Made by a program: the position numbers and the translations under genes. Shown here piece after piece: positions 23,001-35,600 of a DNA stretch of 64,000 nucleotides. The notes beneath the pieces were generated by a model that searched no databases, was not told the DNA's origin, and saw only the letters and a list, made by a program, of their open reading frames with translations. The DNA is from Eudorina sp. 2006-703-Eu-15 (taxonomy: Eukaryota; Chlorophyta; Chlorophyceae; Chlamydomonadales; Volvocaceae): contig BDSI01000073.1 of NCBI GenBank assembly GCA_003117195.1, positions 434,001 through 498,000 of the forward strand. Reading direction: 5' to 3'. Within the stretch, counting starts at the first letter, position 1, and each line of letters starts with the position of its first letter.

Positions 23001-26000
23001 CACTCCTTCGACACGGGATCCTCCGCGCCGTACAGCTGTCCCATGGTGATGCTCTTGGGGTTCAGCACGTAGAACTTGGTGTTGAACTCCTTGTTGAGCC
23101 CCTTGGCGTGCAGGTCCGACAGCGCGGCCGAAAGGACGCGGTACGCGCACGTCTTCATGCCGAACGACTGGCCGACGAGCATCAGCCCGTGCCGTACGAT
23201 GATCATCTCGTACAGCTGGATGATCTTGACGATGAACGAGTCGAGCGCCTGCAGGTTGGCGCGCGCGCAGTTGTCCTTGATGGCCGCGACGAGGTGGTCG
23301 TAGTCGACGACGGGCAGCGCGACGCCGGGGAAGAGGTCCGAGAGGATGCCGTTGAAGAGCGGCACGTCCTGGTCGAGGAACTTGGGCAGGTTCACGTCGT
23401 TGATGGCGCGCAGCATGAGCACGTCCTCCGCCGAGTCGGGGAAGACGCGCTTGAGGTTGCCGGCGGCGCGCAGCACGCTCATCACGGCACGCATGCCTGG
23501 GCGGGTGCGATATCGGACAGGGACAGTTACCGTAGTTGCACGTCAGAGCACCGGGCGAAATAGCCGCACACAAGCCGCAACCGATCTTTGAGATGCTGAT
23601 GCGTGATGCCGCATCGGAGCGGGGGTGGAGGGGCAGAGGTACCACGTGCGAACACCGGCAAGGTGGGCACGGGCACAAACCGCAAACGCCCTTGACACCT
23701 TTTTGCCACGCGGTCAAAGCACGGTATGGCTGTGCTAGGTGCAACCCCCTACATGCCCGCCCCTTCCCTGGCCTCCCCTCAAAGCCAGACGCTTGTGCCC
23801 CACCCCTGCAAGTCCCGCAGTTTGAATTTGTCTACCAATTTCCTATACCCCTGCCCGCCCCCTCTCTCCAGACCCCACAAAACCAGGCAGTCGTGCCCCG
23901 CCCCGCCCCGTCCCCGCCCCTTCCCTGTCCCCCCACACGCTCACCGTAGTCATAGTGGTCCTGGCTGGACAGCTGCTCCGAGCACAGCCGGTACGTCTGC
24001 ACCAGCTTGCGGGCCATGGCGCGCGCCTCCAGGTAGCCGTAGCTGTACAGGATGATCTCCGAGATCATGGCGTAGTCGGGCACCATCATGGCCACGTCGC
24101 GGAACAGGGCCTGGCGGGTGCGGGGACGAAGCGGGCGGGCGGGCGGGTTTGCGGCGCGGGGAGAGCGGCGCGGGTTTGCGGCGCGGGATGGTGGGGCGGT
24201 TGCGCGACATGCATTGGGGTGGTCCCTGCAGCCAGCCACGACTATGTAGTGCCACGTGTTTGTGGTTCCGCGGCCACGGCACCACTTCCCCGCAACAGCC
24301 CCAGAGCAGCCGGCAGAGCTGCCCTCGTCCCCCGTCCCCGTCCCCGTCCCCGCCCCCGCCCCCGCCCCCGTCCCCGTCCCCGTCCCCGTCCCCGTCCCCG
24401 TCCCCGTCCCCGTCCCCCGCCCGCCCGCACCTTGAGGTTGTCCGGCAGCTCGGAGCGGCCCGCGTATCCGGGGTTCATGGTGATGAAGGTGTTGCAGGTG
24501 GGCACCAGCCGGATCTCGCTGCCCTCAAACATGAACGTCTTCACCTTGAGCGCCTTGGCGCGGACGATGGTCAGGACCTGGACGGGGGGTTTGTAGGAAA
24601 TTGGTAGACATTCTATGGTCGAGGGGTGGGGGTGTGGATGGCGGGATCGGGCGATGAGAGGAGAACAGACGGTGGTCAGGACCTGGTCGAGGGCGGGGGT
24701 GAAAGGTGGCCCCTCCCACCGCCGTCACCCACCTGCTGCGCCACCACCGACAGCACCTCCAGCTCGATGCGGTTGAACTCGTCGAAGCAGGCCCAGGCGC
24801 CGCTGCAGGCCAGGCCCTTGAAGAAGCGGCCCATGGCCTTGTAGTCCAGGCCGTCGGAGCAGTTGAACACCACGCACTGGATGGCCAGCGCCTTGGACAG
24901 GTCCTTGGTGGTCTCCGTCTTGCCGGTGCCGGCGGGGCCCGCGGGCGCGCCGCCCAGGTTCATGTGGATGGCGCCCATCAGTGTACGGTAGCACCTGTAC
25001 GGTGCATGCCGTACAGTACGGGATGTACCGTAGTGGGGTGTTGAGGTGGTGAGGTGGCCGTGGGAGTGCGGTGCGTTTGTCCCACAACGCAGCAGGCACC
25101 TTGCAAGCTTTAGGGTCGCTGCTACAAGAGACATTATCAGACCGCGAAGGTGATGGTGCGACACGGCGAATGCGATGACGGTAGTTTAATGAGACGCCCG
25201 CCCAGAAACCAGAACCCAGATGGCGGTAGTTTGTGCGGGTTCCAAGGGATGGACGCTGCGGTACCGGTATGCCCACCTGTCCGTCAGCGGCGTGATGACC
25301 AGGCGGCCGCTGTTCCCCAGGTACTCGTAGCCGTACAGCGCCTCCGCGTTGATCATGCGCACCACCAGTGTCTCCTGAGGGTGCACACCTGCGGATGGAA
25401 CAGCGGGGGGGGCGGGAGGGAAGGGGGGGGCGAGGAAGGGGGAGGGAGAGGGCGCCGGAGAGAGGGGCGGCACCGGGGGCGAGTGTTGGTGCGATACAGA
25501 CGTGATACCCGACGAGCCAGTAACGCGGCATGACACGCCTACCTGAGATGGGAGAGGGCCGGAGCCCCAGGCGGCATCAACGGCCGTCAAAACAAAGCGC
25601 AGCGGCGGGTAATGTCTTGTCGGTTCCAGTGGGTCTACTTCGCTGGCACACACACTCACACACACACACCCGCTTCCTTAATGCACGCACACGCCCTGGG
25701 TGATTCGGGCGGGCGGGGTTGTTCTCGCTAAGAACACACACGCGCACAGCCCAGGCGCGTCTCCCCAGAAGGTTGAGGTGTCAGCACGCGCCGAGCAGCA
25801 CGCGCCCCCAGCAGCACACCGCGCGGGCGGTGGGCGAGGCCCCGCGACCCCCTCACCCGAGGGCGGCAGCTCGTTGAACTCCCAGTAGTACCGCAGCTGG
25901 CTCTCCCACTTGAAGTCGCGCGCGTCCTCCACGCCGTCCTTGGCCATGGCCGCGACCACGTCGCGCGCGTGCACGTCGATGACCACCAGCGCGCCGCAGG

Positions 26001-26605
26001 TGGCGCGCTCCAGAGAGGCCAGCTGGCCGCGCACCAGGTTCACGATCTTGTTGAGCTCCAGCGTGCAGCGGTCCGCGTAGGTGGCCAGGCCGCGGCTGCC
26101 GCCCGTGCGGATGGCCTCCGTCACCTCGCGCGTCCAGTACACCTGCCGGCGCGAGGCGCGAGGCGCGAGGCCCAGGTACCGCATGTGGTGGCGCGAGTGC
26201 GTGGGCGCGAGAAACGTACCAGATACCGGGTGTTCAACAAGAAGCCCACCCATAACCGCCCAGGCCCAGGTACCGGATGTGGCGGCGCGAGTGCGTCGGC
26301 GCGAGCGGGTGCGTGAGAGAGGGCGCCGGTCGCAGTGCGTTGAGGGCGAGTGCGTTAAGAGTGGGGGCGAGTGCGCGGCTTAGCGAGGCAACCCGCCCGA
26401 ACCCGAACCCGACCGAACCAACCCAACAGCCGATACGGTGTGTGCGGTAAGGGCGCGAGGGGGAAAGGGAGGGAGGCGTGTGGGAGCGGGATGTGTGGTG
26501 CGGAGGCGGCAGTCTGAGGAGCAAGGGCGAGTGGGTGAAGCTGCTGGTTCGCAGGTGGTGGAGAGCCCAGGCCCCGGCGGGCCATCCATGCCGGCGCATG
26601 CGCAG

Positions 26606-26643
<38 letters not shown>

Positions 26644-29600
26644 CCTCGTTCCCACGGTCCCCCGGGGGCCGGTCCGTCCGCGGCTTCAACACGGCTGCAG
26701 TTGAGCACGAACCTCTGCACCAACATCGCCACCCCGGGGCCCCACCTGGCTGCAGTTGAGCACGATCTGCCCCGGCCACTCCAGGATCCAGCGGCTGCGG
26801 TCGGAGCGCGCGTACGCCTCCAGCGCGTCGCCCGCGATCTTGTGCAGCGTGCGCCGGATGCAGCTCTCTGAGTCCAGCAGCCACTTCTCCACGGCGCCTG
26901 CAGGCCGTGCAGGCCGTGCCGAGGGGCGCACAAACCAGGGGCGCACCGGTGGAGCTCAGGGGAGGGCCGGTTGCGTCAGGGCGAGAGCGGCGCCCCCCTC
27001 CCCGGGGCACCCGGGACTGAAACGTGTGGATAGGGCGGCACGTCATTCTTGTTGTAGCCAGGGAGGGCGGGGTGCGGCCAGGGAGGCCGAAGGCCGCGGC
27101 ACTTCGCAGCCGCAGCAGCGCCGTGGGGAGGCTGCAACCAGGCATGCGTGAAATCAGGTGAAGATGGCCGCGCAGTGGACCCCTTACAAGGGGGGGTTGT
27201 CGCAGCATCGGGGGGCCGCCCCAAGGGCCTCACCGGTGGCAGCGGGGTTGACGGTCTCGATCCACTGGATCTTCTCGCCCTCGACGGAGATCAGCCCCGA
27301 GATCTCGCCGTTCTTCTCAAAGGTGAACTCCTTGACCGCCTCGAAGCACTTCTTGACGAACGGCTGCACCTTGAGCGGGTCCTTGGCCTCCGACAGGATC
27401 TATCGCACACAGGCACGGGCAAGGCAGACGTCATATAACTTCTTGAGCCCAGCCCTAAGCCGTAAACTACCCTCCCGCCTCGCGTCCAGCCGCCCTATCC
27501 CTCCGAACACGCCCACATCCTGAGGACCCGCAGGCCTGCCTTTTCCTGCCGGACAAACAACCGGGACGGGAGGGCGCCCGCTGTGTTTGTTACCTTTCCC
27601 TTTTCTACAGCGGCACCCTTTCGAATTTTTTCAGGGATGGGTTGTGGGGTCCCGACGGCCACACCGCCGGACCTCACCTCGAGCACCTCGTCGTTGGAGA
27701 GGAAGAAGAAGCGCGGGAACGCCGTCTTCTTCATGTCCAGGAAGTCGTTCAGACCTGCGGACGCCACACAGCGGATCGGACCGTGGTCAAGACTCTCTCG
27801 CACCGCCGCGCCCGTGCCGCAAGGCGCACGATGCACGGCATCGATTGCGGTCGCGGCACGGGGCGAGTCGCATGGCCTCGGAAGGCCCGCCCTATGTACC
27901 ACCCATGACGACAATCCGCCATCCATGGCCCCATGCGCAACGCAACCAGACAGACCAGAACCCCGGACCACACAACTCAAGGATGCCCTCCCCTCCTCCT
28001 CCCAACCTCCACACTCACCTCCTCCCCTCCCCTCCTCCAATCTCCCCCTCCTCCTCCTCCTCCCCTTCCTCCTCCTCCCCCCCGCGCACCCTTCTCCACG
28101 ACGTCCAGCGACTGGTTGCAGGCGATGAGGTCCTCCAGCAGCCCCGGCATGTCCGCCACGTCCATCATCAGCGGCTGGTTGCGGACCTTGTCCATGATGC
28201 GCCGCCAGATGCCGTCCATGTCGCGGAAGGCCTGGCCCTCGCGCGGGATCTGCTTCATGATCTCCTCCGCGCCGAAGATGGGCTCCAGGTACTGCCACTT
28301 GCCCTGGCACTTGAGCCACTGGTCCAGGATGTCCTGTGGGGGCGGGGAGGAGAGGTGAGGAGGTGAGGGGGAGCAAAGGGGAGGAGAGGAGAGGGGAGGA
28401 GAGGGGAGGAGAGGAGAGGGGAGGAGGTGATGGAGTTGCAAGGCAGGAGGAGAGGTGGTGGAAGGGGAGAGGAGCGAGGAGGGGCCCTGCAACCAGCGCC
28501 ACGACCCACATGAACACCACAGGTGGCGGGGGTTTGAATTGAAAAAAGAAAGAATCGTGGAGGGTGGAGGGGAGGAAATATAGGAAATTGGTATTATATA
28601 TATGCTGCCAGACCCGGCCGCGCCACACAGACCCCGCCGCACCTGGAAGCGCACGAGCTTACGCTCCCACGGCTGCAGCCGGTCCATGAAGGGCTTGGCG
28701 AAGGGCGACGCGGACATGGCCTGGCTCTTCACGATGTGGTCGTCCAGCAGCCCGAGGGCCTCGTCCACGGGGCCGCCCTTGAGGATGAAGGTGCCTGCGG
28801 CGGACCACGCGCATCAGGACCTGTGTCGGCTTTCGTGTGGGTAGGTGCTCCCCCTTGGCGCGGACGGAGATCGGAGGTGAACAACGCACACGCACAAGCG
28901 CAGTCGGTGGGGCCTGCTGCTGGGGCTTGCCCTGGTAGGTGTGCACCGTTGATCCCACGCCAACAAGCCCCTCGACCCCACACGATCCAATCCGATCCGA
29001 CCCCGGCCCGCGCGCCCCGAGCCCCCTCAAACCCTAGCCCCCCACAAACCGCTGCCCGCACCCCGCCCCGCCCCGCCCCGCCCCGCACCCCGCCGCCCGA
29101 CGCACCCGTCTCCTTCCAGGGCCCCAGCTCGAAAGCCAGGCCCTGCCAGTCCGTCATCATCTTGTCCAGCGCCTTCTCGATGCTCCACTCGCGGCTGGCC
29201 GAGTCGGAGACCTCCGAGATGCGCGCGATGTGCATCTCGATGTCGAAGTCCAGCAGGCGCTTGAGGCTGGTCACCTCATCGCGCTTGATCTCGAAGCCCA
29301 CCAGATCGGCCAGGGCCGCCCAGTGCCGCTCGCGGAGGCCCGGGTTGCAGATGGCGGTGATGAGCGGCAGGTGCTCCTGCGCGGCAGGCAGGCGGGCGGG
29401 CGGGCGGGTGGGTGGGTGGGTGGGCGGCTGGGTTAGCAGACGGGTGGGTGGGTGGACGGGTGGGTGGGTCATTGAGAGGCAAACGCGAAGGTGAGGCGTG
29501 CGCTGGACGCTGCAGTGCATGCGCGGTGAAGGGCCGGGCCAGTCGCGGGTTCGCGACTTCCCCACGGATTGCCGAGGGACCCGTGGGTCGTCGAACGTCC

Positions 29601-32600
29601 CGCGAGAGAGCTCCCCTCCCGACGCCGTACCTGGAAGGACTGCACCCTCGACTTGGCCTCCTCCGCCACCGCCAGCGGCGCATCCCGCTGCTCGCTGGCG
29701 CCCGTGCTGCCGCTGAACACCTTGGTCAGCTTGTACAGCCGCCTGCCGGACACACACACACCCAGGGGCGACGGGGCCCGGCACACAACCGGGGCGGACA
29801 TCCAAGGGGGGCCGACGGGCCGGTCAGAACCAGGGCGGGCACCCCGGGGCGAGGCCGCACCCCATCGGTCATCGCACGAGAGAAAGGCGGCGGCAGGACA
29901 GCAAGGCGGCGTCCCCCCCGCCTCGCTTCTGAACCGGCCCTACCCTCCCACTGATTGCGCAGCGCCAGGCGGCACCAAAATCCAACCACGCAAGGACTGG
30001 ACTAACCGTCACCAACTGGGTCGCAACCACCACAACCACAATAACCACCATAACCGCACCTGAAGGCGTCATTGGTGTCCGCCTCAACCTCCTCCGGGTT
30101 GAGCTTGTAGAAGGGGCCGTTCATCCAGGACGCAAACTTGTCGTAGAACTGCGACACGGTCGTCCACAGGATGACGTACGGCTCCAGGGTGGCGGCCAGC
30201 TTGGCGATGATGCCGTACTTTGTGGGCGCCCAGCCAAAGAGCCGCTCCTGGCCGTTGATGGTGTCCGCCTCCACCTGCGCCTGCTTGAGCTTCTCCGCGA
30301 GCTCGGTCACCTGTCCGCGGGGGAGCGAGGGGACGGAGTTGGCGGGGGCGGGGGTTGGCGGAGGCGGGGCCGGGGACAGGGGCGGGAGAGGTGGCGGGGC
30401 GGGGGGGGGGGGGGCGGGGACGGGGCCGGGGACGGGCGGAGGCGGGAGAGGTGGCGATGGCGGGGACGGGGACGGGAGCGAAGAGGTGGCGGGGACGGCG
30501 ACGGGGGAGCGCGGGGCCAGGGGCGAGGGGTGATGGCCGCGATTGCGGTGAAGAAGGGCGGCAGGGGGTTCGAGGTCGGGGCGTGGGGCGGAAGGATCAG
30601 ACCCCACACAAGAAGTTGGCCCCCCATGCCCCCATCCCGCGGAGGCCCAACCCGACCCGACCTGCCGCCAACTCCCGCCACGCACCCACCTCGCCCGCGA
30701 TCTGGTCGCGCTTGACGATCTCGTTCTTGGTGCCGTACGACTCGACCTCCCGCGCGTACCCCTCCAGCAACTCGCCGAAGTCCTTGCGCCGCGCCTTGAG
30801 CTGCGCCTCGAACTCCTTGTGCTCGCCGTTGACCTTGGTGTTGGCCTCACGCATCACCTGGGTTGGGGTTTAGGGGTTTAGGGGTTTGGAGGTTTGGAGT
30901 GGGCCCGGTGTGGGACGAGGAGGGCGACCCGCGGGTCAGTCAGTCCGGGTCTGTTGAAGTGTAGGTGTGCTACTGGTGGTAGGCTGTGACTGGTTCCCGG
31001 CGGGTCAGCTCCGGTGGGGAAGGGGCCTTGAGCATCTCTTTGTCAAGCCAGATGCCGCGGGGGATGTCTCTAAGGGCCCTAGGGCCGCTCTACAATGGCA
31101 TCCGGCGAATCCCCAGGCCATTGTACTACCCGTCCCGACCCGTGGGTCGCACTCCTGCCCTGCCCGCCCTCGGTCACACTCACATCCACCATCTTGCGCG
31201 GCCACTCGTACGCCTTGATGGCCACCTCCAGGTCCTCGTCCGGGATCGGCAGCCTGCGCGCGGGGCACCGAGATGGCGCGGCGCACGGAGATCAGTCTCG
31301 GTGGTGTTTCCTCTCCCTCCTCTTCCCGCCCACCCACCGGCCCACCCACCCACCTGTGGCCCATGAGGAAGTCGTCCTTCTCCTTGTTCCGCGCAATGGC
31401 CTCCCTCAGCCGCTCCTGGTCCTGGCTGCACTTGGCGATGTACTTTTTGAGCGCCAGGAGCTCCTCCGCCGTGTTGCTGGTCTTGCCCACCTCGCCCGTC
31501 ATGATCTGGGCGGGGGTGGGGGGGGGGGGTGTGATTGAGAGCGAGTGCTTAGCAAGGGACCCGTCCAGGCCAACGCAAGCGCATGTGCATGAGCTTGTCG
31601 GTTGGCAGGGGCAGGGGCGCGCACATGCAACGGGACGTCGGCCATCCGGTTGTGGGATGGGGAGTTGAGACCCATGTGTCGGGACCGCGGGGGCGACGCT
31701 GTGAGCTCAGGCGTCCCGGTGTACACTACGCCGCAGGCGCGCCCAGACGAAGCCGCTGCGCGACGCAGCTGCGGCCGGTCGTCAGCCCCATGGCGGACGC
31801 ACAGGACGACACGGAGCGACTGCGCCGGAGGCGGTGACAACCCCCCATCCGCAGCCGCGCGTATCCACAGCCGCCCTCGCGGCCCCCCCCAAAAAACACA
31901 TCCTATGGGAATCAAGGCAGCGAACCACGGGCGAAAATGTCACCGCGTGCGCGGGCCCCCGCTACCTGGTCCGGTATCCCACGGGCCCCCCAGCCCCCTA
32001 CCTGTTATTCCCACGCCTCCCCCAGCCCCCCGCCCGGTGGGTGCTCCCCCAGCCCCCCTACCTGGTACTCCTCGTGGATCTTGACGTTGGAGGTGCGCAC
32101 CGTGGACCGCAGGTGCTCCAGCAGCTGAAAGATGAGCTCCTCCGCACTGCTGGCCAGCAGCTCCTTGAAGGCGCGGCAGCGGACCACGTAGATGCCTGGG
32201 TTAGGGGGTAGGGGGGGTAGGGCGTTGGGGGACAGGGCGTTGGGGGGTAGGGCGTTGGGGGGCAGGGCGTTGGGGGGCAGGGCGTTGCGGGGTAGGGGTC
32301 CGCACGCCGTCCACCCGCCGCGACCCCGCAACCCCGCCCCGGCGCCCGTCCCGGACCCTCCCAACACCCCACACCCACCCGTCCGCACGTCGTCCGTGCA
32401 GATGACCCGCACCGCGTCCGCGGCCGCCCGCAGCCGGTCGATCTCCTCCTGGAACTCCGACAGCCGCGGCTCGGGGCTGCGCTCGCAGAAGGCCCGCACC
32501 GTGGCGGCCGCGTCCTCGCCGATCAGCCACATCCACTCGTCGAACAGCGCGGCGAGCCGCTTGGGCGCCACCGCGTTGCACTCCATCACGCGGAGGGTCG

Positions 32601-35600
32601 CCTGGGGGTGCCGGGGGAGCCGGGAAGTGCCGGGGGAGCCGGGGATTCAATTGAAAAAAGAAATAAACCCGAAAGACAAGCCGGGGGAGCCGGGGAGTGC
32701 CGGGGGAGCGGAGTGAGCGCAGTTTACACAGACTTACCACCCCACCCCGGCCACCGAACGTTCGCTCCTCTGGCAGCAGCGCAGTTTGAGTATGTCTACC
32801 AATTTCCTACACCCCACCCCGACCCGGACATCCGCTGGATGGAGGCACCCCGGGGTCGTTTCTGGAATTCGTCTTTTCAATCCGGCCCCTAGCCCACCTT
32901 CTTTCAGTCCGACCCCGAGAGCCCACCTTCTTGGCGTTGACCACGCTCTCCTCCTGCAGGCTGGTGGTGGGCAGCGTGGAGCTGCTGGGCGGGATGAGGG
33001 TGCCGGGCGCGGGCGGCGTGAAGGAGGTGGAGCCCATGGTGTTGGAGCCCACGCGCGGCAGCCCCGCCACCGCCAGCACCATGTTGTCCAGGATCTGCCG
33101 CACGAGGTCCTCGCACTCTTGGAAGGTGGGCTTGAAGGAGGGCTTGCCTGCGCGGGTCGGGAGGGGAGGGGATGGGATGGACGGGAGAGGGTGGGAGGGG
33201 ATGGGAGAGGGTGGGAGAGGGTGTGAGAGGATGGGAGGGGAGGGGCGGGAGAGGATAGGAGAGTGTGGGAGAGGATGGGTCGGGATGGGAGGGGATGGGT
33301 CGGAATGGAAGGATTCGGGATGGTGATGGTGATGGTGGCGTGGACGCCGCCGCCGACCAGCTGGTGCCTCCTTCCCCTTCCCCAATCATGCCTCTCCATG
33401 CAACAGCGACCCGCTCCGCATCAGGCCGTGCAGGGTGCCCGAGACCTTGAAGCCCAGCACCACCGGTGGCCAGGCGCGTCAGTGGCGTAAGAACCAGCGC
33501 CGCATGACAGGCCCCGGCCCACCTTTGCTCCCAGGCATCCTTCCACTCCCGGATCAGCAAAGGTCTCGTCCGCTCGCGTACTTTCCCTCCCTTAGGTCCC
33601 TCCCCTCTCCCAAATCCTCATCTTATCAAGGCCCGCCGTCCCCTTCCCCGCCCCCGTCCCTCCCCGCCCTTCCTGTCCCAGTCGCCCCATGCCCTATCCG
33701 TGGGGTCGGTGTCCATGCAGCCGGCCGCCCCCCCACCCGTTTGGTTCGTTTGAGCCCGACCCGACCCAACCCAGCCAGCCAGCACCTCCCCCCACCACCC
33801 AGCCCGGCCAGTCCCTCCTCCCACCACCCATCCCCTCCCATCCAACCCACGCCGCCCCTCCCACCACCCATCCCCTCCCATCCTAACCGATGCCCCTCAG
33901 CCGCCCACCCAACCCATTCGTTCTGGGCCTGTTTTCCGCCTTTGACGTTAACCCACCGATCCCAACCCCCCACCTCGCCCACAGCCATCCCCCGTCCAAC
34001 TCCACCAGGCCAAGCACAAACACCGAGATCCCTCCTCCAGCCCCCCTGACCCCAATCCGCCCCGCCACCCACCGTCCAGCTCCACGAGGTCCAGCACAAA
34101 CACGGGCGGCACGCTCCACATCAGTCGGTCCTGCTGCGGGTCCACCTCGTCCCGCGCGCCGTGCTTCCGGAACAGCCCCTCGTAGCTGTCCAGGCTGCGC
34201 TGCACCAGCCCGCGCAGCTGGTTCGACTGCAGCGTGGCCACGCTGCGGTAGTACGCGTCCGCGTCGCCGTTGATGAACACCGGCGGCAGCCGGTTGAACA
34301 CCTCCAGGCTCTTGGGCGCCCAGGACGTCCACAGCTGCCCCTTGACCAGCTCCATCACCTCGGTCTGCTGCTCGTAGAAGGCCTCCGCGCTGAGCGGCAG
34401 CCGCGCCACGAACTCCGGCGAGGTGACGTCCACCAGCAGCGCCGCGGAGAAGCGGCTGGCGTGCCACAGCCGGCTCAGCTCCAGCGCGTTGGCCGACAAC
34501 GTCTGAAGCGTCCACGCCACCTCCTGGCGCGCCGTCTCCACGTCGGCGTGCCAGGAGGGCAGCAGCGCGCGGTCCACCACGCCGCGCCACGACTCCGCGG
34601 TGGGCGACGGGATGGCCAGCAACGGCTCCAGGGGCTCCAGGTTGAGCCGGTGACGTTCGACGGGGGAGCTGATGACGTAATCGACCATCGAGCGCTTCAT
34701 GGCGGTGACGTACTCGGCGTGGATCTCCTCCAGGGAGGAGCGCAGCAGGACGTCGTAGTACTGCTGGGAGACGCCGTACGGGGGCGCGTGGGGCACCATG
34801 TTGAGCGCGTTGCCGGCCCACTCCTCGCGGAAGGGCGCCACGTGGCGCGGGTCCACGCCCACCTCCACGTAGAAGTGGTAGCGCAGGATGGCGTCCACCA
34901 GCTGGTCCAGCGGCACGCCCGACACGGCTGCGGGGGAGGAGGATTCCGAGGGTTCAAAGGAAAGGAGGATTCCGGGGGTAGGGGCGGGTGTAGGAAATCA
35001 GCAGGCATATTTATACTGCGCTGCTACCGCTGGGGGAGGGGAGAGAGAGAGAGAGGTATGGCGGAGAGGAGAGGGGGCGTTGCCGGAATACTCGTGATGA
35101 GAACCTAAACCCTAAAACCCTATTAAATGCGCGCTTGGGAGTGCTCGTGTGATGGTGCTTTATGGGGCTTGGTGGACCAACGACGACGGTTGTTCCGCCC
35201 GCTGCAAAGGGCGCCAACGGCTGCTCCAACAGCCCACGAGCGCCTTCGCCTTCGCGCCATGCGATTCCGTGGAAGCCACCCGGGAGAGGCGCAAGGCCCC
35301 CCGCCGGGCAGCTACAGCCGCTGCCACCGTTTCAGCCCCTGCCACCGTTTCAGCCGCTGCCACGCGACCAGCGCTGCTGCTGTTGCGCCTGATACTGTCT
35401 GCGCGGACTGCGGACGCCGCCGGCTGGCCCTTGCCGGCTGCCAGCCAGCCAGCCAGCCGGCCGCCGCCGCCGCCAGCGCTCCGCTCCCGTCCCAGACGCT
35501 GCAACTGCAACTGCCGCTGCCCCAGCCTCAAAACAATCACAGCCGACCGATGGGTCTGCGGACCCGGGTGTTTCGTTCACGCCCCGCCGCCGCGCTCCGC

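Larger units (their letters stand above)
23945..25388 (-). other. Dynein exons 19-22: AAA1, the main ATPase site
   Basis: Exons 25277-25388, 24733-24994, 24431-24577 and 23945-24110. Exon 19 ends VITPLTDR and exon 20 opens [17 protein letters not shown], then Walker [13 protein letters not shown] (P-loop at 24916-24939), the [19 protein letters not shown] segment and Walker [19 protein letters not shown]. Exon 21 holds [20 protein letters not shown] with the sensor I region. Exon 22 holds [19 protein letters not shown]. All catalytic residues look intact. Confidence 0.96.
25857..30310 (-). other. Dynein exons 10-18: linker and pre-AAA1 region
   Basis: Exons 30060-30310, 29631-29742, 29106-29376, 28643-28794, 28090-28333, 27678-27754, 27234-27399, 26746-26897 and 25857-26142. 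Typical linker (DHC_N2) words: [102 protein letters not shown] and [11 protein letters not shown]. The linker swings as the power-stroke lever. Phases alternate between 0, 1 and 2 and match at each junction. Confidence 0.95.
30690..34927 (-). other. Dynein exons 3-9: tail (DHC_N1-like) region
   Basis: Exons 34073-34927, 32927-33147, 32389-32601, 32062-32195, 31354-31505, 31184-31253 and 30690-30857. The tail binds intermediate/light chains or actin and centrin in this class. Exon 3 has [19 protein letters not shown], the conserved word of DNAH3/7/12 tails. Exon 4 has [19 protein letters not shown], exon 5 [17 protein letters not shown], exon 6 [20 protein letters not shown] and exon 9 [20 protein letters not shown]. 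Introns 3/4 and 4/5 each hold a duplicate of the exon end. Confidence 0.93.

Noticed and set aside
33424..33490. Protein-like [16 protein letters not shown] as an extra dynein exon
   Set aside because: Exons 3 and 4 join in phase 1 across it with conserved [12 protein letters not shown], and this frame lacks matching splice sites.
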